From NCBI GenBank assembly GCA_963845445.1, contig CAWJSE010000002.1, positions 2,976,001 to 3,040,000 of the forward strand: a stretch of DNA of 64,000 bases, read 5' to 3'. The notes beneath the pieces are model-generated. The model saw only the letters and a program-made list of their open reading frames with translations, did no database searches and was not told where the DNA came from. Numbering within the stretch: position 1 is the stretch's first letter; each line of letters begins with the position of its first letter. Shown here piece after piece: positions 32,506-41,899 of this stretch. The translations under genes were made by a program, and so were the position numbers. The DNA comes from JABDBL01 sp963845445 (GTDB taxonomy: Bacteria; Cyanobacteriota; Vampirovibrionia; Obscuribacterales; Obscuribacteraceae).

Positions 32506-33518
32506 GACGCGCTCCCTGCTTTAGCCAGGCTGAAAGTTTTTTCTATCTTATCTACTACTTTGGCCCGCACCATGTCGGCAGCCACGCGAATGGCATTTTT
32601 AATGGCAGTGTGTGTAGATCCACCATGAGCAATCACACAGACACCTTTAACTCCCACCAATAATGCCCCACCTGATTGATTATAATTTGTTCTTCTTTCG
32701 ACCGCATCAAAGCTGGGCTTAGCGATGGCCGCGCCGATTTTACCTTGCCAGGAAGCAAGCAATTCTTGCTTGAGCATTAGTTTTATCATTTTGGCAATGC
32801 CTTCTGCAGTTTTAAGCGCCACATTACCGACAAAGCCGTCGGTAACAACAACGTCTACTTTGCCCATAGGAAAATCTCTTCCTTCAATAAAACCTATAAA
32901 ATTCAAATTAGATTGTGCTTGCATGAGCTTGTAAGTTTCTTGCACTAAAACATTACCTTTGGTCTCTTCAGATCCCAAATTTAAAATTCCTACGCGCGGA
33001 TTTTCGATGTTATAGAGAGCGGTATAGACCAAAGAACCCATTTGTCCGAATTGAAGCAATTGATGAGAGTCACATTCGGCATTTGCTCCCACATCAATCA
33101 GCATTACTGGTTGATCTGTTGCTGTCGGCATTGAGCATGCGATAGCGGAACGAGCCACATTGGCGATGCGCCCCAGCTCTATCTGTGCGGCTACCGCAGC
33201 AGCTCCAGTTGAACCGGCTGCAACCATTGCATCCGCTTGTCCGCTAGAGACTTGTTTAGTGGTAACCATAATAGAAGAGTCTTTCTTTTTTACTATGGCG
33301 CGACTGGGCTTTTCATCCATCGAAACTATTTCTGACGCTGGTATTACGGTGATGTCTAATCCATCAACCGAGTACCTCTCCAATTCTTTTTGGACAATAT
33401 CAGGTGGTCCGACCAGCTGAACAGCAACGCCCAAGTCGCGAGCCGCAAGCACCGCTCCATGGACTATTTCTCTTGGAGCGAAATCGCCTCCCATGGCATC
33501 AACAGCGATTCTAATCAT
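32502..33518 (-). CDS. plsX: PlsX, phosphate acyltransferase
   Basis: PlsX converts acyl-ACP to acyl-phosphate for phosphatidic acid synthesis. The 338-residue protein has IAVDAMGGDFAPREIVHGAV, the SRAIVKKKDSSI region, NVGANAEC-like IDVGANAECDSHQLLQFG, VVTDGFVGNVALKTAEG and GGALLVGVKGVCVIAHGGS. The ATG sits immediately after a unit of the dispersed repeat family: GGCAGCGCTT runs directly into ATG, and there is no classical Shine-Dalgarno site. The 4-base overlap with fabH indicates an operon. Confidence 0.96.
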   Translation of the reverse strand: MIRIAVDAMGGDFAPREIVHGAVLAARDLGVAVQLVGPPDIVQKELERYSVDGLDITVIPASEIVSMDEKPSRAIVKKKDSSIMVTTKQVSSGQADAMVAAGSTGAAAVAAQIELGRIANVARSAIACSMPTATDQPVMLIDVGANAECDSHQLLQFGQMGSLVYTALYNIENPRVGILNLGSEETKGNVLVQETYKLMQAQSNLNFIGFIEGRDFPMGKVDVVVTDGFVGNVALKTAEGIAKMIKLMLKQELLASWQGKIGAAIAKPSFDAVERRTNYNQSGGALLVGVKGVCVIAHGGSTHTAIKNAIRVAADMVRAKVVDKIEKTFSLAKAGSAS

Positions 33519-33905
33519 AAGCGCTGCCTCGCCTTCGTTCCACTCGGTTCAACGCGCGTATACCCAGTCGCTCAGCTAGCGTACGCTTCACCAGCGCACT
33601 TGCTTCGCTCAGCCCTGTTAGCCAAGATAGGCGCTGCCCCGGCTTCGTTTTGACAGACAGACATATGCAAGTCTTAGCTCTCACCGCCTCACCGGCGCTG
33701 ATCGCTCCGCTGTCTCTCGTTAGCCTAAGCTGCTGCAAAGTTATCTCAACCCAATCTTCATGATAAGCGCTGCCTCGCTTTCGCGCTGCTCAGCTCAACG
33801 CGCGTAGAATCAATGGTGCTGCTCCGGCGTATGTCATACACCTCCGAGCCCATTGCGCTATCCCGCCGCTTCGCCAGCGCCGTTCGCTCCACTGAAATTC
33901 TAACT
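33519..33905 (-). repeat. Dispersed GC-rich repeats between rpmF and plsX
   Basis: At least two units, each beginning on the plus strand TAAGCGCTGCCTCG (33519 and about 33769) and containing CAACGCGCGTA about 25-30 bases further on. They fill the rpmF-plsX gap, which in most genomes is short. One end abuts the plsX ATG. No gene is seen in the ~400 bp. Confidence 0.85.
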
Positions 33906-33919
33906 AAACTAATCATAAG

Positions 33920-34108
33920 TTAGCTTACAAGACTATCGCGCAAACGAGCTGGGCGGCCGCGATAAAAACCACAAGTAATACATACTTGATGTGGCTTTGC
34001 TGGACCACCGCAATTAGCGCATTTCACTAAGGCAATCGGTTCCGCCTTCCAGTGGGCGCGTCTTTGATGTTGTTTCTGGTGTGATGTTTTTTTCTTGGGG
34101 ACGGCCAT
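33920..34108 (-). CDS. rpmF: Ribosomal protein bL32
   Basis: A 62-residue 50S subunit protein. The N-terminus MAVPKKKTSHQKQHQRRAHWK is diagnostic, followed by the zinc ribbon CANCGGPAKPHQVCITCGFYRGR with two CxxC pairs. It follows yceD by about 40 bases, as in many bacteria, at the head of the plsX-fabH-fabD cluster. ATG is preceded by GAAGGAGAC. Confidence 0.96.
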   Translation of the reverse strand: MAVPKKKTSHQKQHQRRAHWKAEPIALVKCANCGGPAKPHQVCITCGFYRGRPARLRDSLVS

Positions 34109-34151
34109 GTCGCAATGTCTCCTTCCTGAAGCTAAGGTTATTTATTATCTC

Positions 34152-34712
34152 TTACTTTCCGCTTTTATTATCTTTTGGCAATATTGTCTTTAAGTTATGC
34201 CAACGCGGATCCGTCCACCCCTGACTACCCGGCTTAATACCGGCGGGATCTTGGAAACTTTTGCTGTCTTCGACCGCTTTCATATTGTAAACAGGAGTTC
34301 CTGAGCATTGTTTCCCGCAAGAACAATAAGTGGGAATGGCCAAATTTACAGCTTGAAAGATGATATCGGAGACATCAATCTCTCCATAATAAGGCACCGT
34401 TTCAAAAAAATCTGCACTCTGTAACTCTCTATCGCGGGCGTTTAACTCTTTTCCGTTTAGATAATCCTCATATACGAACTCTTCGTTAATTTCGAGCGCC
34501 AAGGGCTTAAAGAAATACTTGAGACAAGTGTGACATTGCAGCTTTACAATGGTTTGAATCTGTCCTTGCAACTTAACACAAGCTGTGCTGGAAACAAGAA
34601 AGACTTCTCCGATGGCCGGTTTTACCATTTGTGCATCTGAAATTGATTCATTGAAGTGCAAACGAATCTTTTGTCCAGACTGGGCACGCAAATCTCTTAA
34701 GCTTATTTTCAA
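34152..34712 (-). CDS. yceD: YceD/DUF177 family, 23S rRNA accumulation protein
   Basis: A 186-residue DUF177 protein, the family regularly found just upstream of rpmF and linked to 23S rRNA accumulation. The core has VKLQCHTCLKYFFKPLALEINEEFVYED and the C-terminal CSCGKQC, giving two cysteine pairs that probably bind zinc. Other members have the motif D.....D...L.LP; here DVSDIIFQAVNLAIPTYCSC matches. It begins the five-gene minus-strand operon. Confidence 0.88.
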   Translation of the reverse strand: MKISLRDLRAQSGQKIRLHFNESISDAQMVKPAIGEVFLVSSTACVKLQGQIQTIVKLQCHTCLKYFFKPLALEINEEFVYEDYLNGKELNARDRELQSADFFETVPYYGEIDVSDIIFQAVNLAIPTYCSCGKQCSGTPVYNMKAVEDSKSFQDPAGIKPGSQGWTDPRWHNLKTILPKDNKSGK

Positions 34713-34908
34713 TATTCTAGAAAGCCCATTAGGCTAACATCACTGCTTCTTAATTTATTTAGCACGAAATTAAGACAGCTGCTGCTTGACAGTATTAACA
34801 TTATCTATTCTAGCTGTTTTGGCTAGCGTTTTGACCGCAAGGGGCACGATTAAAAGCGCTATTTGAGAAGTAAAGCGATTGTCTGTTGGTTGGCAAAGCT
34901 TGCGTCTG

Positions 34909-35799
34909 CTAATTAAGCTGTAAGCCAAGGTTATCCGTTAGTACTATTTCAATTTCTTGTCCGGGTCCAAGGTCTACATTATCACCTGATGAAAACAAGG
35001 CAATTGCTGAGCCACCAATGGCAGTGGCAATTGTCGGTGCTCCCAGTGTAGCAATATTAGCTGCTACTAGAGCGCCTTTAGCAGCTCCGTGAGAACTCGC
35101 TCCAGACACAGCCCTTACTTCTGAGCCAACCCGTGTACCAAAACTAGTGCCTGGATCCAATTGTCCTTTTTCGTTGGTTTTGCCTTTTTCAAATTCCAAA
35201 GTCGCATCAAGCGGAATAACTTCACCAGTTGGTGTAACAATTTGATCTAGTCTTAAGCCAATTTTGGCCGCTCTGCTAATGATTCTAGGCCTATTAACGG
35301 AGGCAATGCGGCCTCTAATCAGTGAACCGCGAGGTAGCAAAAGGCTCGAACCAATAAAAAGGTCATCACGAACATGTCCCTCGAAAATATCGCCTGGCTT
35401 GCTAGACTTTGCATCCACCCGGCTTTCTAGAACTAGCTTCATGCGTGTTTGCATGGGCAAAGTTGTCGATGCGGCTTCAGCGCGTAATGCTGTAGCAGAT
35501 CTACTGATGGCAGGGTCGCTTGTATTATTCACATTGTTCGCAGGGTGACGATTGGAAAAGTCTGGGATATTCTTCGGTTCCATAACCTGAGCCGGCTTAT
35601 AAGTGTCTTCTAAATTAGGCACGGTTAAGCGGGGCAATGAAATTTGCCCTGTATTTTGTGCTTGGGCATGGTTTGTAAGCAGCCCAACCAAAATAAAGCA
35701 TGCTATTAATAGGCGCTGCTTCGACTTCGTCCCTCGCCTCAACGCGCGTATGACCAATGGCGCCGCTCCGGGCCATGAGCAATGGGTCCGCTCCGGCAT
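34909..35799 (-). CDS. Secreted protein of unknown function; N-terminus encoded by a repeat
   Basis: The frame is open from 36126, but its upstream ~130 codons lie in the dispersed repeat family (RGTKPKQR, LSEARNGGEPSAAE occur twice). I give a start at ATG 35799, inside the repeat. A signal peptide core LLIACFILVGLLTNHAQA follows just after the repeat ends near 35711. The mature part contains MQTRMKLVLESRVDAKSSKPGDIF and LFIGSSLLLPRGSLIRGRIASV, a beta-rich fold reminiscent of VirB10/TrbI-like C-terminal domains, then a Gly/Ala-rich segment and EIEIVLTDNLGLQ. No normal ATG lies between the repeat and the signal peptide, so the repeat seems to have replaced the original start. Exported; function unknown. 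Confidence 0.6.
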   Translation of the reverse strand: MPERTHCSWPGAAPLVIRALRRGTKSKQRLLIACFILVGLLTNHAQAQNTGQISLPRLTVPNLEDTYKPAQVMEPKNIPDFSNRHPANNVNNTSDPAISRSATALRAEAASTTLPMQTRMKLVLESRVDAKSSKPGDIFEGHVRDDLFIGSSLLLPRGSLIRGRIASVNRPRIISRAAKIGLRLDQIVTPTGEVIPLDATLEFEKGKTNEKGQLDPGTSFGTRVGSEVRAVSGASSHGAAKGALVAANIATLGAPTIATAIGGSAIALFSSGDNVDLGPGQEIEIVLTDNLGLQLN

Positions 35800-36015
35800 A
35801 TGCCATATGCCTTCGCGCCCACTGTGCCTCCAGGGCCATTGCGTCTCCGCTGCAGAAGGCTCACCGCCATTCCTTGCTTCGCTCAGCCTTGCTATTTTAT
35901 TTGGGCGCTGCTTCGGCTTCGTCCCTCGCCTCAACGCGCTTATCCCTAATCGCTCTGCTGCGGAAGGCTCACCGCCATTCCTTGCTTCGCTCAGTCCTAC
36001 GATTTTACTTGGGCG
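35711..36015 (-). repeat. Two dispersed GC-rich repeat units upstream of a secreted-protein gene
   Basis: The unit at 35711-35905 is a long form with AGGCGCTGCTTCG, AACGCGCGTATGACC, a CATATGCCATATG inverted motif and CTTGCTTCGCTCAG. The unit at about 35906-36015 is shorter. The long form is nearly the same as those at 37.9 and 57.2 kb. It enters the coding frame of the downstream gene. Confidence 0.85.
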
Positions 36016-36269
36016 CAGAACTAGGCGAGACAAAGTCTTAGTACATTTGTTGTTAAATTGTGCCGATTGAAACATTTTTAAATGCTCAAGCTCTTTTCTA
36101 AACTGTTCATGATAGTACAAATCCATTGGTGATTAATCAATTGCGCAATTATAAATTCATTTTCTTTGATATACTGAAATAGCCTCTTGGAAATGCAAGA
36201 GGTAATGATAATAATGCCTGGCAGCTTTTAATTATTGGCAATTGATACTTGAGCGGGAAGAAACTTTAA

Positions 36270-36809
36270 ATGGTTTGTTATTGTCGAAGAGCAAGCGAAG
36301 AGCTTGCTAGTAAAGTATTGGGTTCAAAAATTCAGGGTATTGAAGATGAACTGGTGGCTATAGCACGCAATATTTTGCGTGGAGCGAGCGATCCTATTTC
36401 GGCTGTGATTAAATTTTTGCAGGAACGACCAGAAGATGCTTCATTGGCAGGCTATGTTATGGATTATGTTTTGACAGAAACTTTTGGCGAGCGAGAAAAA
36501 ATCCCCAGTTTGGTCAAGGTTCTAGCAGCTCACGTGCGCGAAATTATTCGTCAATCGAACGTTATTAACATTGTTAACGAGCACCCGGCTGTAGAAAAAT
36601 GGGGCGATTACCTTATTAAGCAGACCGAGCGCATTAAATTTGAAGTTAGCAAAGAAAGAGACTTATTAGTATTGAAAAACGTGGTTGGCATTTTTGCTAT
36701 TGAACACGGAATTTCAATTCCGGTAGAAGCAATTACTATCAAACCGCCTAAACTAATTGTCACGGTAAACCTCGGCATACTAAGGCCCACCCGCATTGTT
36801 GACATTTAA
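36270..36809 (+). CDS. Uncharacterised cytoplasmic helical protein
   Basis: A 179-residue protein with no signal peptide or membrane helix. It is mostly helical (ARNILRGASDPISAVIKFLQERPEDA, VKVLAAHVREIIRQ), ending in a short beta region (PVEAITIKPPKLIVTVNLGIL). Base composition is like the host. It is divergent from the secreted protein at 34909 and convergent with the Tic20-like gene. No family is recognised. Confidence 0.7.
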   Translation: MVCYCRRASEELASKVLGSKIQGIEDELVAIARNILRGASDPISAVIKFLQERPEDASLAGYVMDYVLTETFGEREKIPSLVKVLAAHVREIIRQSNVINIVNEHPAVEKWGDYLIKQTERIKFEVSKERDLLVLKNVVGIFAIEHGISIPVEAITIKPPKLIVTVNLGILRPTRIVDI

Positions 36810-36832
36810 CATTGAAGCCGTAACGCAGCAAC

Positions 36833-37264
36833 TCAATATCTAAGTTGTCTATATATCAGTTTGGACAGTCCTGGTATTTCAGCATACTTACCTAGTAATG
36901 CAAAAATTACACCATAGATAATTAATAAATAGGCTAATTTTATAATCAAAAACACCACGACGCCAATACCGCTATCTATAAGGGTAATAATGCTCGCGGC
37001 TGGTGCAAAAATGCTAAAGATTAAGCCAGAAATACCAACTAATATATCCCTGATGATAGTTTCAGCCCAACCGATTAAGTAAGTAAAAATACCAATAAAG
37101 ATAGATTGTAGAAAATGGAAGCGGAAAAAGCTTGAATTTGCATCTTTGCCCTGGAGCACAATATAAATCAGACCGATAATCCCGCAACTTATATAGCACC
37201 CCGCAGCAACGATTCTTTCTAATATTTCTGGTTTTCTCTGTCTAGAGTCACGCATTATCCACAA
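36833..37264 (-). CDS. Tic20-like small membrane protein
   Basis: A 143-residue protein with about four membrane helices (ILERIVAAGCYISCGIIGLIYIV, FFRFHFLQSIFIGIFTYLIGWA, the ISGLIFSIFAPAASIITLI region, VVFLIIKLAYLLIIYGVIFALLGKYA). The motif FFRFHFLQSIFIGI preceding a helix resembles the RF(N/H)xxQAI motif of cyanobacterial Tic20/DUF4870-type proteins. The transport role of plastid Tic20 should not be assumed. It is convergent with the gene at 36270. Confidence 0.55.
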   Translation of the reverse strand: MWIMRDSRQRKPEILERIVAAGCYISCGIIGLIYIVLQGKDANSSFFRFHFLQSIFIGIFTYLIGWAETIIRDILVGISGLIFSIFAPAASIITLIDSGIGVVVFLIIKLAYLLIIYGVIFALLGKYAEIPGLSKLIYRQLRY

Positions 37265-37409
37265 TCTTCCATTAATATAAGATCAAGCCACTTGTTAAGA
37301 TATTTGCAGCTTTAAGACTAAGCCACTTTTGATCCAAAAGCATTGAACCCAAAGTCGTTGAAAAATAAGGTTAACAGAAAAAAGTACTAAATAGTTAAAA
37401 TTTCAATGT

Positions 37410-37889
37410 ATGCAAAAGCCCTATAAATGTATGCAAAAGCCCTCTAAATGTATGCGATCAATCCGCGGTTCGGCTATATCCGAAATGCCCCCCGCTATGT
37501 TTTTACTTCTTTTCTTTGCTTTTTTCCCTCTCGTCAATTTAATTTTCTTAGGCGTTGTTTATACGTCTTGTGTAGCCTTAAACACTGCTGAATTGCGAGA
37601 AGCAGCAAAAACACCACGTTCACAAATAAAAGCTGTTATGGCTATGTTACAGGAAAGCTGGCACTCTAATTCGCTAGGCCGTATTGCTGGCATTACACAA
37701 ATTCCGGAGAGCAAGGTCTACTATACAAACATTGGAGAGGATGCCTATGTAGGTGTTTCTACCACTTTTATTTTAAAGCCGTTTTTACGTATTCCATTTT
37801 TTGATAATATTCCTGCCTTGGGTAAAAATTGGTCTGTATCGCTAAGCAGCAAGCGTGTCCTGGAGAATCCGAATTATGCTTTTCAGTAA
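37410..37889 (+). CDS. TadE-like pseudopilin-type protein
   Basis: About 159 residues from the first start. A 21-bp tandem duplication at the beginning gives three in-frame ATGs (37410, 37431, 37452), encoding MQKPYKC, MQKPSKC and then MRSIRGS. The last is the best match to the family. RGSAISEMPPAMFLLLFFAFFPLVNLIFLGVVY is the TadE-type N-terminal segment (RGS-A-x-E before one membrane helix). The rest is an external domain with no known motif. It is followed by a second TadE-like gene and a TadG-like gene, so the three may form a minor-pilin set of a Tad/Flp system; no tad ATPase or secretin is in the window. Confidence 0.7.
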   Translation: MQKPYKCMQKPSKCMRSIRGSAISEMPPAMFLLLFFAFFPLVNLIFLGVVYTSCVALNTAELREAAKTPRSQIKAVMAMLQESWHSNSLGRIAGITQIPESKVYYTNIGEDAYVGVSTTFILKPFLRIPFFDNIPALGKNWSVSLSSKRVLENPNYAFQ

Positions 37890-37892
37890 AAT

Positions 37893-38165
37893 GTTGGGCC
37901 CAGCAAGCGCGCTGGTGAAGCGTGCGATAGCGGAGACGCAATGGTCCTGGAGGCACAATGGGCGCGGAGGCATATGGCATATGCCGGAGCGGACCCATTG
38001 CTCATGGCCCGGAGCGGCGCCATTGGTCATACGCGCGTTGAGGCGAGGAACGAAGCCGAGGCAGCGCTTATGTTGAATCTAGTTGGAGTTTCAGCGGAGC
38101 GAACGGCAGCGAGGAGCTGGCGGCAGCAGAGCGTTAATACGCGCGTTGAGCCGAGTGGAACGAGG
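37893..38165 (+). repeat. Two dispersed GC-rich repeat units between TadE-like genes
   Basis: A long unit (about 37893-38070, with GGCATATGGCATATGCC and ending GAGGCAGCGCTTAT) and a second (about 38071-38180, ending GAGGCAGCGCTC). The last bases run into the coding frame of the downstream TadE-like gene. Same family as the 57.2 kb copy in opposite orientation. Confidence 0.85.
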
Positions 38166-38571
38166 GCGAGGCAGCGCTCAAATTATAAGAGGCCAGAGCC
38201 TGGTAGAGACTATGGTAGGAATTGTAATACTCATTCCCTTAGGACTTTTTTCATACGATTTGACTTGTATTTTAATGGCTAATGAAAACAACGAAAAGTT
38301 GGCTGATACTGCGGCTAGAGCTGCTGCCAATCATGGGGACAACCTTACGGCCCAACAGGCTGCACAAAACGCAATAGATGACTTTCAAAAATCTGTAAAT
38401 AGCAACAATATCAGTTTGACTGACTTTGAATATAACACCGGTGGTAACGGACAAGTCTCTCTAACTACGCAAATGGATCTGAAATTACCAATATCCTTTG
38501 GTTCCTGGAAGACCCTCAGTATAAATGCTGCAGGAGTGCAGCCAATAGTGGGTATACCAGTAGCTAGGTAG
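38155..38571 (+). CDS. TadE-like protein whose start lies in a repeat
   Basis: RGQSLVETMVGIVILIPLGLFSYDLTCILMANENNEKLADTAARAAANHGD is the classical TadE N-terminus: RGQ-S-x-VE before one membrane helix. No ATG lies between the repeat and this motif. The nearest usable start is GTG 38155 within the repeat unit, giving MERGRGSAQIIRGQSL. The repeat therefore appears to supply the start codon and first residues. The external domain (residues ~45-138) is polar and ends with GVQPIVGIPVAR. The TadG-like gene follows within 30 bases, so they are likely co-transcribed. Confidence 0.75.
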   Translation: MERGRGSAQIIRGQSLVETMVGIVILIPLGLFSYDLTCILMANENNEKLADTAARAAANHGDNLTAQQAAQNAIDDFQKSVNSNNISLTDFEYNTGGNGQVSLTTQMDLKLPISFGSWKTLSINAAGVQPIVGIPVAR

Positions 38572-38600
38572 CCGAATCTTCTTTGTCGGGGGAAGAAAAA

Positions 38601-40220
38601 GTGACTAAACGGCACACAGCACTCTATAAAACACCAAGCCGATCCTCGGCTTCATCAACCACAAACGCTAACAAGCGCAATCAGAACGGTGCTTCTTTGG
38701 CTCTGGTGGCTGTTTGTGCATTGGCTATCGTTCTTTTTATGCTCACTTGTTTCAAGTTAATGATGCTTTTTGGCGGGCAGCGAGAATTAAACAGTACGGC
38801 TGATGCAGCCGCACTTAATGTTGCTCAGCGAGCAATGCAAATAAGAACACCTGCTACTCCGCCTTTTTCTGATTGCGCCGATTCTCAAGGCACAATAGGA
38901 CTGTCTAATATTAATCGTGTGTGGGGCAAAGCGTATCTCATAAATGCCAATGTCGAACAGATGTCCGCAAATCAGCAAGACACGCCGCAAGCGATCAATT
39001 CTGCCGACCAGGCTTTTGGAGGGGCTCAAGCTATAAACGATCAACTATTTGTGGGCTTGAACAGTATGCAAACTCTAGGCTCTTTCTTTGATCAAATTGC
39101 CGGCATGCGCCTGCACCGCATGTTGGGCAATAAACAAGTGAGTTCAGATCCCAATTCTGAATGGCCAACAGCCTTAGCTTATCGTGGCGATCAAAGTAAT
39201 CTTGCGGCTCAATTTAGCCAAGTACCCTCGCCTGCTAATACTCATTTTAATGCGGTAAGTGTGGGCAATAATTCTTCCTATTTACCAGGCTATAACCCTA
39301 TACAGGCTAACAACAAAGAATTTTACTTTGTGGCTTTTCACAATGCCGAGAGAACTCACTTAATCACCGAGAGTTACTTTCAACATAACCGTCCCGAAAA
39401 GGCTGCCTTGGCTTTTATAAGCAATCCATTACCAAATGCCTTTTCAGGTCACGGCGCCACTGAAAACTCCATGTATTCCCAGGCTTTTGCAGCTGCTAAT
39501 CCTCAGATACAATACAATTTGGCTGTCCCGCATGCCTACGCCACTATAAGTCTTGTTAATATAGCTTTTTGGATAGTACAAAATAAGCAGATAAATATAA
39601 CTCATTACGGCTTTGCGCCTGAGAAGCAATTGGGCGCTGATCATATTCGCTTACGCAATCCGGTAACCAATCTTCTCACTAATGATTATCTGGACGGCTA
39701 TGCTTCTTTAGGCAACGAATTTAAAGGCAATGTTTCACTTTTGCAAGCAATTACCTCAATTTCGCCAGATGTTTTAGACAATCTGGTGCAAAGAATGCAA
39801 GAAATAGTGCCCAGTTTCACTCTTGCCGAGTTAGAACAGCTTTTGCAGCAACAAGTACTTGTATCAGATGCCCAAACGTATTTTATTTATCCAAGTTACA
39901 CTACCCCAGATAATACCGATCCCACCATAAAAGTCACCCCGCTGGATGCTAAGGGTTTAAAAATCTTGCCGCCTTGGCTGGCCACGGCTGCTATTAATGA
40001 GGGGCAAACTAAAACCATTGCTACCGAAACACCAGTGCAAGATGATCCTAATTATGACTGGGAGCTGGTTTTTGGTTCACATTTTCAGCAAGGGCCGCAC
40101 TGGACCGAATGCGGTGGCAATGTGAACTGGACGCCTGGTACTGGCTTCAGTCAAACCTTAGGACGTTTGACAGCTGTGCATACTACGCGCTGTTTCTTTG
40201 ACGTCATTGCCAATAACTGA
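38601..40220 (+). CDS. TadG-like pilus-associated protein
   Basis: About 539 residues starting at GTG 38601, which follows GGGGGAAG; an in-frame TTG at 38583 is less likely. A basic N-terminus precedes the membrane helix ASLALVAVCALAIVLFMLTCFKLMMLF. Then comes LNSTADAAALNVAQRAM, the motif typical of TadG and related Flp proteins (TadG-like domain: helix, then DAAALAAA). The large external domain has no von Willebrand motif that I can see. It is third in the TadE-TadE-TadG group. Role in pilus assembly or adhesion is inferred from the family. Confidence 0.72.
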   Translation: MTKRHTALYKTPSRSSASSTTNANKRNQNGASLALVAVCALAIVLFMLTCFKLMMLFGGQRELNSTADAAALNVAQRAMQIRTPATPPFSDCADSQGTIGLSNINRVWGKAYLINANVEQMSANQQDTPQAINSADQAFGGAQAINDQLFVGLNSMQTLGSFFDQIAGMRLHRMLGNKQVSSDPNSEWPTALAYRGDQSNLAAQFSQVPSPANTHFNAVSVGNNSSYLPGYNPIQANNKEFYFVAFHNAERTHLITESYFQHNRPEKAALAFISNPLPNAFSGHGATENSMYSQAFAAANPQIQYNLAVPHAYATISLVNIAFWIVQNKQINITHYGFAPEKQLGADHIRLRNPVTNLLTNDYLDGYASLGNEFKGNVSLLQAITSISPDVLDNLVQRMQEIVPSFTLAELEQLLQQQVLVSDAQTYFIYPSYTTPDNTDPTIKVTPLDAKGLKILPPWLATAAINEGQTKTIATETPVQDDPNYDWELVFGSHFQQGPHWTECGGNVNWTPGTGFSQTLGRLTAVHTTRCFFDVIANN

Positions 40221-40294
40221 TGAATATCAGAAATTTGCACTAATCAGTCAATTTAGTTACTCCTTGGTCTTTAAAAGAATATTGCCTATGCTGT

Positions 40295-41899
40295 ATGCTT
40301 AACTCTATGCTTGCCAAGAAAGAGATAACGGAAAATCTACTTACTTTGCTCTCCGAAATAGAGTTACCCAAAGTAAGTGAGTCGGTTTGTCAGCTTGTAA
40401 AAACTATAACTGGCTCAAGCCTGGCTGCTTTATTCTTCTGGGATTCTGATTTGGATATTTTGACTCACGGACATCTATGCAGCGAGAAGAATCGCGGTGA
40501 AAAATTTCTCAAAGAATTTGCAGAGAAATTTCAAAGCAAACAGCAGTCTCTTTACCTATTAGAAGAAGAATCTTTCAGGGAATCCATACCAGAGTCCTGG
40601 CAGCCTCTTTATTGTTACGAAATCTATGACAATAATGGGCTGTGCGCTTGCGTTTTATTTACTGTTAAACCAAGAATAAATCCAGAAGAATTAATGGCCA
40701 CACTCTCTGCTTATCCGTTGCCTCTGGTCCTCAAGCGAGCCTGGGAATTTAGCGAATTAGCGCAAGAAAACGAACGGCTGCGCGATAGCTATGAAGAAAT
40801 GGAAGATAAAACGCGCACGCTGGAAGAGCAAACTCGTAAACTTATTCAGGATCTTACTATGAAGGACAGTATTCGCACCCGGCACTTGGAGCGAGAGCGT
40901 CTTATTTATTTAATTAGTAATGTTGTGCGTAGCTATGTTGATATACAAAGAGTCTTGGAGACTACCGTAGAAAAAATCGGTAGCACGTTTGCTCTCAACC
41001 GCTGTTTGCTTATTCACAGCCCCGAAGTGCAAGCTGATACAGAGCAAATGTTGCAAGTCTTTGAATTTACTCAGGGTGTCTCCAGTATCAAGGAAAAATT
41101 TAACTCCGATCAGGGCAGAACATTTGCTAATACTGCTTTCGGTATAATGCGAACTCTTGAATTAAGTCAGCCGTTTAGTGATCTCAAAAATAATTTCGAC
41201 AGCCGTTTTTTGCAAGCGCTTGACTTTCGCTCTGCCCTTTTGATTCCCCTTTTGCTGCGAGAGCGCTGTCTCGGTGTACTATTTTTGCAAGACTGTATTC
41301 AGCCAAAACACTGGAGCATAGACGATATTTCCTTGATTGGATCTTTGGCTGATCAAATTTCAGTGGCCATTGAAAATGCTGAGTTGCATTTAGAACAAGA
41401 ACGGCAAGCAATTACGGATGGACTAACAAGTATCGCCAACCGCCGAAGCTTTAGCAAAACATTGACACGTGAGTTCGAACGAGCTAAGCGTTATGAACAG
41501 CCGCTTTCTTTAATCATTTTGGATCTGGACTATTTGAAAATTATAAATGATAATTTCGGTCATCAAATTGGGGACGAAGCTATTAAAGCAGTTGCCCGCG
41601 TCCTTAAACAATCATCAAGAGCGATAGATTTGGCTGCCCGTTATGGCGGAGAAGAATTTTGTCTTTTATTGCCTAATACTGAATTAGCCATGGCTGAACA
41701 ATTGGCCGAAAGGCTAAGAAAACTAATCAATAATATTCACATAGAAGGTCCTGGTCATATATCTGCTAGTCTAGGCATAGCCAGCTACCCTTTGCATGCC
41801 AATGATCCTGATATATTATTTCGCGTAGCTGATGCGGCTCTTTACGAAGCCAAACTTGCCGGTCGCAATAGAGTTAAGGTAGCTAATAAAAAAGCCTAA
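40295..41899 (+). CDS. Diguanylate cyclase with GAF domain
   Basis: A 534-residue soluble signalling enzyme that makes cyclic di-GMP. The first ~165 residues resemble a degenerate GAF-like domain. A short coiled coil (LRDSYEEMEDKTRTLEEQTRKL) joins it to a second GAF domain at ~200-360 (SALLIPLLLRERCLGVLFLQD, SLADQISVAIENAEL). The GGDEF domain spans ~365-530 with DGLTSIANRRSF, ILDLDYLKIINDNFGH and the active-site GGEEF at 451-455. The RxxD inhibitory site is not present at the usual spot. Signal unknown. It stands alone downstream of tadG. Confidence 0.93.
   Translation: MLNSMLAKKEITENLLTLLSEIELPKVSESVCQLVKTITGSSLAALFFWDSDLDILTHGHLCSEKNRGEKFLKEFAEKFQSKQQSLYLLEEESFRESIPESWQPLYCYEIYDNNGLCACVLFTVKPRINPEELMATLSAYPLPLVLKRAWEFSELAQENERLRDSYEEMEDKTRTLEEQTRKLIQDLTMKDSIRTRHLERERLIYLISNVVRSYVDIQRVLETTVEKIGSTFALNRCLLIHSPEVQADTEQMLQVFEFTQGVSSIKEKFNSDQGRTFANTAFGIMRTLELSQPFSDLKNNFDSRFLQALDFRSALLIPLLLRERCLGVLFLQDCIQPKHWSIDDISLIGSLADQISVAIENAELHLEQERQAITDGLTSIANRRSFSKTLTREFERAKRYEQPLSLIILDLDYLKIINDNFGHQIGDEAIKAVARVLKQSSRAIDLAARYGGEEFCLLLPNTELAMAEQLAERLRKLINNIHIEGPGHISASLGIASYPLHANDPDILFRVADAALYEAKLAGRNRVKVANKKA

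Noticed and set aside
34909..36126. A 405-residue protein from the full open frame
   Set aside because: The first ~110-130 codons lie in tandem repeat DNA that recurs elsewhere in non-coding contexts, and the signal peptide begins only after it.
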